From assembly GCF_029222905.1 (NCBI RefSeq), contig NZ_JARHUE010000004.1, forward strand, positions 284,433-348,432: a DNA stretch of 64,000 nucleotides. The letters run 5' to 3'. This document shows, piece after piece, positions 7,529 through 14,515 of the stretch. Position numbers and translations under genes: made by a program. Below the pieces are notes generated by a model. The model was not told the origin of the DNA, did not search any database, and saw nothing but the letters and a program-made list of their open reading frames with translations. Position 1 is the stretch's first letter. Each line of letters begins with the position of its first letter. Origin of the DNA: Neptuniibacter sp. CAU 1671 (GTDB lineage Bacteria > Pseudomonadota > Gammaproteobacteria > Pseudomonadales > Balneatricaceae).

Positions 7529-7834
7529 GCTTTCCTTTGCTTCAATTTTGACAAAACTTTCTGGGAATTTTGTGAAACATAAAACAACCACCAGCAATAC
7601 CGGAAGGCTATAGAAACTACCCATAGACTCACCAATAAAAAATGCTGTTGCCATGAGCGTACACATGATCATCGCACCCGTAGGAGTGATATCTAACTGA
7701 TACCTGCCATTACAAATAGGACAATACGAGTAAGAACCAGAAAATTCATACCATTTATATTTTGCTTTCCTTGGACGAATTTTCGCCTCATTACCCTTGA
7801 AGGATTTTTTACAGTGTGGGCATGTAATTTTCAT
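7523..7834 (-). CDS. hypothetical zinc-ribbon membrane protein, 103 aa
   Basis: The N terminus MKITCPHCKKSFKGN and a second CPIC at about residue 38 form a four-cysteine zinc ribbon. A hydrophobic stretch (AMIMCTLMATAFFIGESMG) and a second one (YSLPVLLVVVLCFTKFP) follow, giving two predicted membrane helices with the ribbon on one face. I recognise no named family. The gene is AT-rich compared with the flanking core genes and lies on the minus strand between an attC-like site and other accessory genes, so it is probably a cassette gene. The ribosome site (GTGAAG) is weak. Function unknown. Confidence 0.65.
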   Translation of the reverse strand: MKITCPHCKKSFKGNEAKIRPRKAKYKWYEFSGSYSYCPICNGRYQLDITPTGAMIMCTLMATAFFIGESMGSFYSLPVLLVVVLCFTKFPESFVKIEAKESI

Positions 7835-7942
7835 AGAAACTTCACGTACAATTAAAGGGCCGAAAATGTGTAACTTTTGAGGATCGATCTATTACTCTGA
7901 GCAAAGGGCAGGACCTAAATTTTCTTCGTAAGATAAGTACGA

Positions 7943-7978
7943 ATAATTAAATTTACTCTGCCTCCATTTATTTGACCC
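7943..7978. repeat. degenerate interspersed repeat, copy A
   Basis: The sequence AAATTTACTCTGCCTCC followed by ATTTATTTGACCC resembles copy B at 8667-8700 (AAATTTATTTCTACTCTGACC then TTATTTATCC). The shared core is AAATTTA, ACTCTG with C-rich continuation, and ATTTAT. This looks like a short mobile or REP-type repeat found twice in the accessory block; the family is not established. Confidence 0.4.
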
Positions 7979-8010
7979 AATTTTTCATTATTTATTGACG
8001 CCATTTATTC

Positions 8011-8526
8011 CTATTTATAATAACGTCGTTCAAACCCTTCAACACTAAAACCCTGCATTTTTTCATTTCTGCCAATCAGAATTAAAGGGTATCCAGTGCC
8101 ACCAAATTTTTTAAATTCGCGCCTGCGATCAGGTAATTTTTCCACATCATACTCTGTATATGGAATTCTATTAGCAGTAAAGTATTTGCGTGCCTTCGCA
8201 CAGTACGGACACCATGACGTACCATACATAACAACATGAGTTTTATTTATTTTATCTTTTGACTTACCAATGACAGCAGTAGAGTCCTCTACATGGGTCG
8301 ATGGAACAACACTAACCGGCTTGATATTTACTTTTTTGGAATGAGTTCCAGCCGGAGGTCTATCACTAAAGTGAATCACTCCATTGCTATCTCTCCACTT
8401 ATAAACTTCGGCATTAGCCGAAGATAGAAAAACAAGGTTATAAACTGATACTACACACGCTCCAATCAACAGCCTTTTCGCACTAGATATGATTCTATAA
8501 GAAACAATTTTCTGCATTTTTAACAC
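8011..8526 (-). CDS. secreted DUF4124-glutaredoxin fusion protein
   Basis: The protein has a signal peptide (hydrophobic LLIGACVVSVYNLVFLSSANA), so it acts outside the cytoplasm. The mature start EVYKWRDSNGVIHFSDRPP is the DUF4124 module common in gammaproteobacterial envelope proteins. After a linker comes a glutaredoxin-like domain, HVVMYGTSWCPYCAKARKYF, with the redox-active CPYC pair, IPYTEYDVEK, and TGYPLILIGRN with the cis-proline loop. It is 171 residues, all consistent with a thiol-disulfide exchange protein of the periplasm, though the target is unknown. Base composition is AT-rich like the rest of the block. The start could be M1 or M4 of the ORF. No attC-like site is evident directly downstream. 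Confidence 0.8.
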   Translation of the reverse strand: MLKMQKIVSYRIISSAKRLLIGACVVSVYNLVFLSSANAEVYKWRDSNGVIHFSDRPPAGTHSKKVNIKPVSVVPSTHVEDSTAVIGKSKDKINKTHVVMYGTSWCPYCAKARKYFTANRIPYTEYDVEKLPDRRREFKKFGGTGYPLILIGRNEKMQGFSVEGFERRYYK

Positions 8527-8666
8527 CAGTACTTATCCATAAGAAGGTGACTCACGCTTAAACTGACGGACCTCTAAACTCTCCGTCAGCCGGGCAAACA
8601 GGCGCTTCCAGTTGAAGATTTGTTCGGGACAACAACCCCAGCAGCTCCGCTACCGATGTGCCCTGA

Positions 8667-8700
8667 TCAAATTTATTTCTACTCTGACCTTATTTATCCT
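8667..8700. repeat. degenerate interspersed repeat, copy B
   Basis: AAATTTATTTCTACTCTGACC followed by TTATTTATCC matches copy A near 7943-7978 with gaps. It abuts the truncated attC-like site, so its insertion may have replaced the missing half of that site. The repeat family is not identified. Confidence 0.4.
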
Positions 8701-8768
8701 CGAGCGGTAGCGAGGTCCAGCCCAATGCAGGTTTTTGCATTGGGTGATTATGCTTGGCCTTGTTAGAT
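8698..8768 (-). other. attC-like site, apparently truncated
   Basis: Directly at the stop of the minus-strand gene ending at 8763 the minus strand reads ATCTAACAAGGCC, a match to the attC start (RYYYAAC then AAG). A perfect 9-bp inverted repeat with a 6-base loop (8721-8744) and a second hairpin (8698-8715) follow. The expected far end GCGTTAG is not present. I read this as a decayed or interrupted attC site. Confidence 0.45.
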
Positions 8769-9278
8769 TTCTCTAGAATCATATGCATCGGCCTCACCAT
8801 AGAATGACTGATACTCAACTCTCATATCAATTACACCTAGTAGCTCTGTCAGGTTTTCTATGCAGGTTGGCTCTGTTGGTGAAAGTTTAATTTTCGCTAC
8901 GCAGTTTTCAGCAGATGATCGCAAAATATAACCAGGATTCATTACAGATACTGTTGTAGTCTCTACCATTATTTTTTCAAGTATGTTTGAAATGGCCAAT
9001 TTCAACTCATACTCCAAATCACCAGAAAGCTCTTTTCCATGCTTGAAAAACTGAACTTTGGTAATTTCAGCTGGCCCCAAGCCTGCATTTACAATAGAAA
9101 CATTTATTGTCGGCGGGCTACTTTCTGACGATGTTTCCAAGACGATAGCTGGCTTCATCGAAAGCCTATTGTGCTTTCTGTTGCTTCGCCCCTCATAAAT
9201 TGCAACCGCTAGAGCTGTCATGGCAATAATGGTAGAGCCTATTGCAGTAGCAATTTGAGCATATTCAAAAATGGTCAT
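8763..9278 (-). CDS. hypothetical membrane-anchored protein, 171 aa
   Basis: The protein starts MTIFEYAQIATAIGSTIIAMTALAVAIYEGR, a single N-terminal membrane helix followed by a basic segment (SNRKHNRLSMKP). The rest is a soluble beta-rich domain (PAIVLETSSESSPPTINVSIVNAGLGPAEITKVQFF) of the kind seen in many small cassette and defence-island proteins with one transmembrane anchor. No named family is recognised. AAGGAT five bases before the ATG is a good ribosome site, and the ATG lies only 13 bases after a well-formed attC site. The stop is embedded in the next attC-like site. This is exactly the arrangement of an integron gene cassette. Confidence 0.7.
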   Translation of the reverse strand: MTIFEYAQIATAIGSTIIAMTALAVAIYEGRSNRKHNRLSMKPAIVLETSSESSPPTINVSIVNAGLGPAEITKVQFFKHGKELSGDLEYELKLAISNILEKIMVETTTVSVMNPGYILRSSAENCVAKIKLSPTEPTCIENLTELLGVIDMRVEYQSFYGEADAYDSREI

Positions 9279-9291
9279 ATCTATCCTTGAA

Positions 9292-9378
9292 AGCTAACGC
9301 TTTGCACACCGGACGAAATAAGCGTAGCTTATTGAGATCCGAGCCGCGAAGCGGCTGAAGTGCTGCAACTTGTTAGTT
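9292..9378 (-). other. attC recombination site of an integron cassette
   Basis: On the minus strand the site opens with CTAACAAGTTGCAGCAC at the stop codon of the preceding gene and closes with GTGTGCAAAGCGTTAGC. The inner boxes TTGCAGCAC and GTGTGCAA pair with one unpaired G, the extrahelical base that attC sites use for strand choice. The ends give CTAAC and GTTAG, with the conserved GCGTTAG. Two perfect inner hairpins, GCCGC-GAA-GCGGC and AATAAGC-GTA-GCTTATT, fill the middle. Length about 87 bases, in the normal attC range. The next gene begins 14 bases beyond. This is strong structural evidence for a cassette boundary. Confidence 0.8.
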
Positions 9379-10989
9379 TTTCTTTGGCTTATATTTCTTC
9401 GTTTTAAGAACACGATCGTCCACATCTATCTTAGCAAGCGCGACATTGTAGTTCAGCGCTTTTAACGTTCTGAGTGCATTCTTTAAGGTAACCTTTGAAA
9501 AAAAAGGTAGCTCTTCCGGAATCTTTTTATTAGTTGCGATCGCATATACAACTGAATATTTTTGAGGGTCTGGTCTCGACTTTGCGTCAGACAATTTTAT
9601 CGAATTTGGTAATTTTGGATTTAGCCGCTCCCGGTACCAACTGTCCTTGATAAATGCTTCTGCTGCGACAAACCCCTGTGAAAAAAGATGACTCAGCGTA
9701 CTAGAGCTCTTATATACTTTGACATGCACAAAGTCACTTCCATTTCGAATCAAATCACAGTGCTCCAATTTGTCATATGGCCCACCTATTTTTATGTTTT
9801 TCTTATCCATCAGACAAAAACCAGACTGGGATTTATAAACATAATCATTGTATTCTTCTTCTCGATCATGAGAATAGACGGGAAATTTAAAATCATATAC
9901 TTGAAGCTCTTTCAAATATTCGTCAACTGTAGAAACGAAATCACTATTTACCTTATACCAAACTCCATTCCTTAATATATATTGACTGCCATCGAATAGA
10001 ATTTCAGCATATAAACAACGATATACTGACCAATTTTTAACAGACTGATACTCTGAATTGTTCACATGGATTACATCCGACTTCATTCTCTCGACAGATG
10101 GTGACACTCCTTCTAAGTAATCAATATAATCTTGAAACAAAAGCACAACGTGTCGAGGCGAATTTGGATACATGCTAAAGGAGTAGCCGATTTGGTTTTC
10201 CCAATCTACAATTTCTGGCTCTCCTAACCAAAAACTTTCAGCCGCCATTTTTTTGAAGCAATCATCCAGCTCTAAATCAAGAATCTCGATTTCGTCCAGA
10301 TCCCGTACTCGGTTGATATTCTCAACCCAGCTAAACTTACTAGGCAGAGTAGTTTTGTATTTAGAGTACGCAGTTCTTAGGATTTGGGGTATATTGTCTA
10401 GGGATGTCTCAACTGCAATAGTGAGCGCATCTCTACCTGTAACATGGCTACCAAACTCTTTTACTTGAGACGCCCCTGTGATTGCGTAAAGCATTTCCAT
10501 TTCTGAATCAAGATGAAGATTGAATATATCGACGTCTCTAGTGCTTTGAGTTCTGGAATTCAGTGGATTGTGATCATAACTCGCTTTATCTAAACTTCTA
10601 AGTTTATCGGGATCAACAGAGTTGAGAGTTACCTTCAGTCCGAAATCTCTTTCGATTGCTTCTGGCTTGAGCAAATGAAAGCCAGTGCCAAAAGATAGAA
10701 CAAACGTAGCCGTTCCAGTTCGCACAATAAATACTGAGCCTACATTAGAGGAGACCCCAAATAAAGACGAATCAACCGCTTCATTTTCAGTGAATAACCT
10801 AGTCCATGGAGGCGGATTCTTTGGTGGCTGCTTTTTAACATAAAGAATTGCTGCTTCCACATCTAGTAGGTCCAGCTCTACTGCCTCCTTAGCATTCTCA
10901 AGTTTAATCAGGTCCGAGTCTGGCTTAGCACTTTCCCTTGCAAGATAAATTGATAGCTTCTCTTTCCGTGCCTTCTTTTTATTGGCCAT
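9373..10989 (-). CDS. TIGR04141/DUF6119-type sporadically distributed protein
   Basis: This 538-residue soluble protein starts MANKKKARKEKLSIYLAR and carries the blocks I associate with the TIGR04141 (DUF6119) family: FVLSFGTGFHLLKPEAIERD, DFGLKVTLNSVDPDKLRSLD and, after it, TSLDNIPQILRTAY and VVYAIATNKK. The length fits the family, about 550 residues. Members have no established biochemical role; they occur patchily and often on mobile or defence-associated DNA. GAGGGA five bases before the ATG at 10989 decides the start against an in-frame codon eight residues earlier. The gene is AT-rich, and its stop is built into an attC site. A hairpin with a following T-run sits just upstream. Family assignment is from memory of motifs, not a search. 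Confidence 0.75.
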   Translation of the reverse strand: MANKKKARKEKLSIYLARESAKPDSDLIKLENAKEAVELDLLDVEAAILYVKKQPPKNPPPWTRLFTENEAVDSSLFGVSSNVGSVFIVRTGTATFVLSFGTGFHLLKPEAIERDFGLKVTLNSVDPDKLRSLDKASYDHNPLNSRTQSTRDVDIFNLHLDSEMEMLYAITGASQVKEFGSHVTGRDALTIAVETSLDNIPQILRTAYSKYKTTLPSKFSWVENINRVRDLDEIEILDLELDDCFKKMAAESFWLGEPEIVDWENQIGYSFSMYPNSPRHVVLLFQDYIDYLEGVSPSVERMKSDVIHVNNSEYQSVKNWSVYRCLYAEILFDGSQYILRNGVWYKVNSDFVSTVDEYLKELQVYDFKFPVYSHDREEEYNDYVYKSQSGFCLMDKKNIKIGGPYDKLEHCDLIRNGSDFVHVKVYKSSSTLSHLFSQGFVAAEAFIKDSWYRERLNPKLPNSIKLSDAKSRPDPQKYSVVYAIATNKKIPEELPFFSKVTLKNALRTLKALNYNVALAKIDVDDRVLKTKKYKPKKN

Positions 10990-11022
10990 AAATCCCTCGC
11001 ACCAAAAAAACAACAGTCAGTT

Positions 11023-11043
11023 TATGAGGTCTTCGACCTCATA
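11023..11043 (-). other. perfect hairpin upstream of the TIGR04141 gene
   Basis: TATGAGGTC and GACCTCATA form a 9-bp perfect stem with a 3-base loop. On the minus strand a run of seven Ts follows about 12 bases later, just before the gene. It could be an intrinsic-type terminator isolating the gene from upstream transcription, or an operator for its own promoter. An AT-only palindrome (11042-11053) touches it. Confidence 0.5.
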
Positions 11044-11070
11044 ATAATTATTAGTGGGAATGCCTCATAA

Positions 11071-11229
11071 TTACCCATACAAACAGCATGTAAATTTTAT
11101 CTTTATGAATATAAAGGAAAAATAATCTGCACAAAAATTATCAGGAATAAGAACAGGCATGGTGCCTGTTAATTCTGATATTCGGAGGGGCTGTAACGTA
11201 TGCTGGTGAACGGCGGATGATAAGAACAT
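11071..11229 (-). CDS. possible small ORF, 52 aa
   Basis: An ATG at 11229 on the minus strand is preceded by the strong ribosome site GAAAGGGAG with a spacing of about five bases, and reads 52 codons to a TAA at 11071. The peptide begins MFLSSAVHQHTLQPLRISEL and turns hydrophobic and aromatic later (FSFIFIKIKF). No family is recognised. It may be a real short membrane peptide, a leader, or the front of a decayed gene. A perfect 8-bp hairpin (11152-11170) lies within it, which argues for caution. Confidence 0.3.
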   Translation of the reverse strand: MFLSSAVHQHTLQPLRISELTGTMPVLIPDNFCADYFSFIFIKIKFTCCLYG

Positions 11230-11631
11230 AGAAACTCCCTTTCTGCTTGTTCAATCCTTGTTGTTATCTACGATACTGCCCGAAGTTGTACCAGACTTAA
11301 AGTCCCTATAACGGCTAAGGAGAAAACACAGAATCGTCGATAGCACGGACCCCTTCCCCCTTCTGCGCAGCCGAGCACCTGTACCCTTTGGGTATTGGAA
11401 GATGCCAGTTAAATAAGGGCAAAACTGTTTGAGGCCAAAGGCCGAGTTTTTTGCCCGCACTGGCAACTGAAACGCCCAGGGTAGTTGGCGTAGCCAACCC
11501 AGCAGCGGGGCTGCGGAGAGATTGTTAAGAGAGGGCGCAGCCGCTCTCTCTTAACTCCGCGAAAGCGGATGCTTTAAAACACCCGCAGGGCGAGAGAAAA
11601 AAGGCAACAGTCCCCCTATCAGCCCAGCAGA

Positions 11632-12435
11632 CTAACTCATCTCTTTAAAATACTGCCCCGGTGACCGACCAAGCGCCTTGCGAAACATGGCCACAAATGC
11701 ACTGGGACTCCGATAACCCAGATCCAGTGCAATCTGCGTGACGGAATCACCTCTACCCAGGCGGTTAATCGCTTCATGCAGCAGCAACTGCCGCCGCCAC
11801 TGCAAAAAAGTCATACCCGTTTCACGCAGAAACAAGCGGCTTAGTGTCCGTTCACTGGCCCCCACCTTCTCCGCCCAATAATGCAAACCCCGTTCTGCAA
11901 CCGGCTCTGCAAGCATGCCCTGCATAATGCGTTGCAAACGTCGGTCAGTTGCCCCGGGAAGATGCAGCAAAGAGGGCTTTAACGCCTGCAGTTCATCCAG
12001 AATAACCGCACACACCCGACTGGCCGGACTGTCGGCTGAATACTGCTCACCAAAATCGGCTACCCGACTGATCAACTCGCGTAACAGCGGTGAAACTTCA
12101 ACGACACTGCACTCTGAGGGAAAGCGGTCGAGGCAGCTGGGGTCAATAAACAGATGCCTGATCTCTGATGTCACTTCAGGATTCACCGAGTGCCGCATGC
12201 CACCGGGAATCCAGACCGCCTGCGAAGGCGGCACCACCCAGCTACCAAAATCCGTAAAGACTTTAATAACCCCGGATGCGGCATACGCGAGCTGCCCCCG
12301 GGGGTGACTGTGAAAATCAAATTCAAAATCAGTCAGGATTACGTCTCGCAAACCCAGAATAGGCAGGGCTGGATCAACGCGCATGCCCAGTTTGGATCTG
12401 AAGCGTTTACGTGGTGTGAGCTGCGGTGCTGACAT
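11632..12435 (-). CDS. AraC-family transcriptional regulator
   Basis: The 267-residue protein has an N-terminal cupin-type sensor half (FDFHSHPRGQLAYAASGVIKVF and QAVWIPGGMRHSV) and a C-terminal pair of helix-turn-helix motifs (LHYWAEKVGASERTLSRLFLRETGMTF and VTQIALDLGYRSPSAFVAMFRKALGRSPGQYF). The layout matches NimR-type AraC regulators, which control an adjacent divergent efflux or uptake gene. Here the divergent neighbour is a multi-span transporter 94 bases away, with an inverted repeat between them. It most likely controls that transporter and perhaps itself. The ligand is unknown. Confidence 0.88.
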   Translation of the reverse strand: MSAPQLTPRKRFRSKLGMRVDPALPILGLRDVILTDFEFDFHSHPRGQLAYAASGVIKVFTDFGSWVVPPSQAVWIPGGMRHSVNPEVTSEIRHLFIDPSCLDRFPSECSVVEVSPLLRELISRVADFGEQYSADSPASRVCAVILDELQALKPSLLHLPGATDRRLQRIMQGMLAEPVAERGLHYWAEKVGASERTLSRLFLRETGMTFLQWRRQLLLHEAINRLGRGDSVTQIALDLGYRSPSAFVAMFRKALGRSPGQYFKEMS

Positions 12436-12447
12436 GATGTCTTTAAC

Positions 12448-12472
12448 TCGATATTAAATGTCATATTATCGA
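12448..12472. promoter_or_regulatory. candidate operator in the AraC/transporter divergent region
   Basis: TCGATA and TATCGA form an inverted repeat separated by 13 bases in an AT-rich, 94-base divergent promoter region. A second small palindrome, GACAT-G-ATGTC, overlaps the start of the regulator. Either could bind the AraC protein; this is inference from position and symmetry only. Confidence 0.35.
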
Positions 12473-12529
12473 CTTTAAACATAACGCTTTGCTGTCACAA
12501 TAGCCATCTCGACACGCGGAGAGCTGGCT

Positions 12530-13915
12530 ATGACCTTACCACTTTCACCCTCCAGACTGACTGCACTGATACTGATTCCTCTATTGTCAGCGGCCCTGTT
12601 ATTAAGCCCTGCTACAGAGGTTCTGACCGATCTGCAGTTGAGGTCTGCCCTGCTGATCATGGCGGGTATGGTGTTGTTTGCAACCGGCGCACTGCCTGAG
12701 TTTGTCAGTGCACTGGTGGTACTGGTACTGGCGATGTTGCTGGCTGTTGCACCGGCCGACGTGGTTTTTTCTGGCCTGACATCCACTGCCTGCTGGCTGA
12801 TTTTTTCCGGCATGGTGTTAGGTATCGCCATCACTGAAACCGGGCTGGCACAGCGTATTTCAGACAAGTTCACGCCCCATCTCGACGGCAGTTATCTGCG
12901 GCTGATCAGCGGCATCGTGTTTATGGGTGTGATGCTGGGTTTTGTCATGCCATCTTCGGTGGGCCGGGTGATGCTGTTTATCCCCATCGCCCTGGCGATT
13001 GCCACCAGCTGTGGTTTCGAGAAAGGCAGCAATGGGCAGACCGGCGCCCTGCTGGCGGCGGCCTTCGGCTGCCATCTGCCTACCTTCGCCATTCTGCCCG
13101 CTAATATCCCGAATATGATCATGATCGGCTCGGCCGAAAACATTTATGGCTGGACGCCAAGATTTGGTGAATACCTGTTATTACATTTTCCGGTTTTGGG
13201 GTTTCTGAAATCACTGTTACTGATTGCCATTATTGTGAAGCTGTATCCGGACACCCCCACACGCACAGAGCAGCAGAACCGCAACGGCCAGTTTAAACCC
13301 CTTGAGATAAGGCTGTTGGCGATCATGCTGATCACACTGGCATTCTGGATGACTGATACACTGCACCATATTTCGGCCGCCTGGATTGGGCTGGCGGCAG
13401 CAACCCTGCTGCTATTGCCGGGCATCGGCATGGTCTCAGCCAAAAGCTTCAATGAAAAGGTGAATATCAGCTCGATTCTGGTGGTGGCGGGCCTGCTTGG
13501 TATTGCCAGTCTGATCAATCACAGCGGTATCAGTCTGCTGGCCGGTGAAAAGGTGCTCAACTGGTTGCCGCTGGAACCGGGTAACGACCTGCTGAATTTT
13601 TACTCACTCTCCATCAGCGCTACAGCCATTGGTGTACTGACCACATTGGCCGGCGTACCGGCCACGCTGACCCCCTTAGCGGAGCAGATCAGTCAGATGA
13701 CCGGGTTTAGTCTGAACGCCGTTTTGATGACCCAGGTATTCGGCTTTTCGACGGTAGTCTTCACCTATCAGTCAGTGCCTATCATGCTGGCCATGCCGCT
13801 GGCTGGGGTGCCGCTGAAACATGCCGTGCGGCTTTGCCTGATCCTGGCCCTGCTGACACTGCTGATCTTATTGCCGCTGGATTATCTCTGGTGGCAACTG
13901 CTCGGCTGGATTTAA
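12530..13915 (+). CDS. SLC13/DASS-type anion permease
   Basis: This 461-residue polytopic inner-membrane protein has about eleven to twelve hydrophobic spans, starting MTLPLSPSRLTALILIPLLS. The blocks GALPEFVSALVVLVLAMLL, FVMPSSVGRVMLFIPIALAI and the repeat-like VAGLLGIASLINHSG with PATLTPLAEQISQMTGF near the end are typical of the ArsB/NhaD and DASS transporter superfamily, which moves dicarboxylates, sulfate or similar anions with sodium or protons. The SNT-like signatures are modified, so the substrate cannot be named. The divergent AraC gene probably regulates it. Codon use matches core genes. A weak ribosome site (GAGAG) precedes the ATG. Confidence 0.8.
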   Translation: MTLPLSPSRLTALILIPLLSAALLLSPATEVLTDLQLRSALLIMAGMVLFATGALPEFVSALVVLVLAMLLAVAPADVVFSGLTSTACWLIFSGMVLGIAITETGLAQRISDKFTPHLDGSYLRLISGIVFMGVMLGFVMPSSVGRVMLFIPIALAIATSCGFEKGSNGQTGALLAAAFGCHLPTFAILPANIPNMIMIGSAENIYGWTPRFGEYLLLHFPVLGFLKSLLLIAIIVKLYPDTPTRTEQQNRNGQFKPLEIRLLAIMLITLAFWMTDTLHHISAAWIGLAAATLLLLPGIGMVSAKSFNEKVNISSILVVAGLLGIASLINHSGISLLAGEKVLNWLPLEPGNDLLNFYSLSISATAIGVLTTLAGVPATLTPLAEQISQMTGFSLNAVLMTQVFGFSTVVFTYQSVPIMLAMPLAGVPLKHAVRLCLILALLTLLILLPLDYLWWQLLGWI

Positions 13916-14064
13916 TCAGTCATGTGAAAATCGGATCATCAATTGCGCAGCGTTGGGAATTTTTTTCACCTTCGAAAGGACAATCATGTTCTAGGCTTTA
14001 AATACACACCGGCAGATGTACAGCTGTGTAAAGCAACAATAACAATAGCCGGGGGTCTAAGGAT

Positions 14065-14466
14065 ATGGACAGATATGCCGTATTACCTCACTACCATCCA
14101 GCAGGTGACCATCAAATAGAGTGGCTGTTCTATCTGTCGCTTTGCCTGCTACTGTTTTTCCCCACACCCCTGTTCGCTCAGGACAATCCCTACAACCTGC
14201 CCTCACTCTCAACAAGCACGGATCTTGACACCGACACAACTCAGAACAGCGGACTCGATCCGATGCAAAAAAGCCTGCAGGGACGGAAGCGGCTGGAACA
14301 GTCACTGAAGCAGTATACCCGGACGCATATCACCAACGACTCTGTGGTGTATCTGCAAAAAGACGGGATAAAACTTGAGACGGAGTATCGCCAGGGTGAT
14401 ATCCAGACCCTGTTAGAAACCCATGGCGACGAGGAAATAACCTTTACGTTTAAGGTCTCATTTTGA
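14065..14466 (+). CDS. hypothetical exported protein, 133 aa
   Basis: The N terminus carries an unusually long leader before the hydrophobic core (WLFYLSLCLLLFFPTPLFAQ), so it is probably exported with cleavage after the AQ pair. The mature part is acidic and Thr/Ser-rich, followed by a short folded segment (SVVYLQKDGIKLETEYRQGD and EEITFTFKVSF). No family is recognised. AAGGAT directly before the ATG supports the start. An internal start nearer the signal core is also conceivable. Neighbours are unrelated, and the gene appears monocistronic. Confidence 0.6.
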   Translation: MDRYAVLPHYHPAGDHQIEWLFYLSLCLLLFFPTPLFAQDNPYNLPSLSTSTDLDTDTTQNSGLDPMQKSLQGRKRLEQSLKQYTRTHITNDSVVYLQKDGIKLETEYRQGDIQTLLETHGDEEITFTFKVSF

Positions 14467-14515
14467 ACCTCTGAGCAAAACTGATCGTCAGTGATCGTTT
14501 TGTTTGCACGGTCTG

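Larger units (their letters stand above)
11014..11631. other. 618-base region without a firm gene, rich in hairpins
   Basis: Between the TIGR04141 gene and the AraC gene no ORF gives a recognisable protein. Bases 11403-11569 hold a chain of stems: TGCCAGT pairs with ACTGGCA (11403-11465) around an inner stem GGGCAAAACT/AGTTTTTTGCCC and GGCC-AAA-GGCC; GTTGGC-GTA-GCCAAC (11484-11498); GCAGC-GGG-GCTGC; a 10-bp stem GTTAAGAGAG/CTCTCTTAAC (11524-11555); and TCCGC-GAAA-GCGGA with a GNRA loop (11556-11569). This density suggests a structured RNA or a recombination-type repeat cluster. No known RNA family is recognised. Confidence 0.5.

Noticed and set aside
11251-11497. Two overlapping minus-strand ORFs of 60-71 codons in the hairpin-rich region
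   Set aside because: They follow the palindromes in two frames at once, have no ribosome sites and end at random, so they are probably by-products of the structure.
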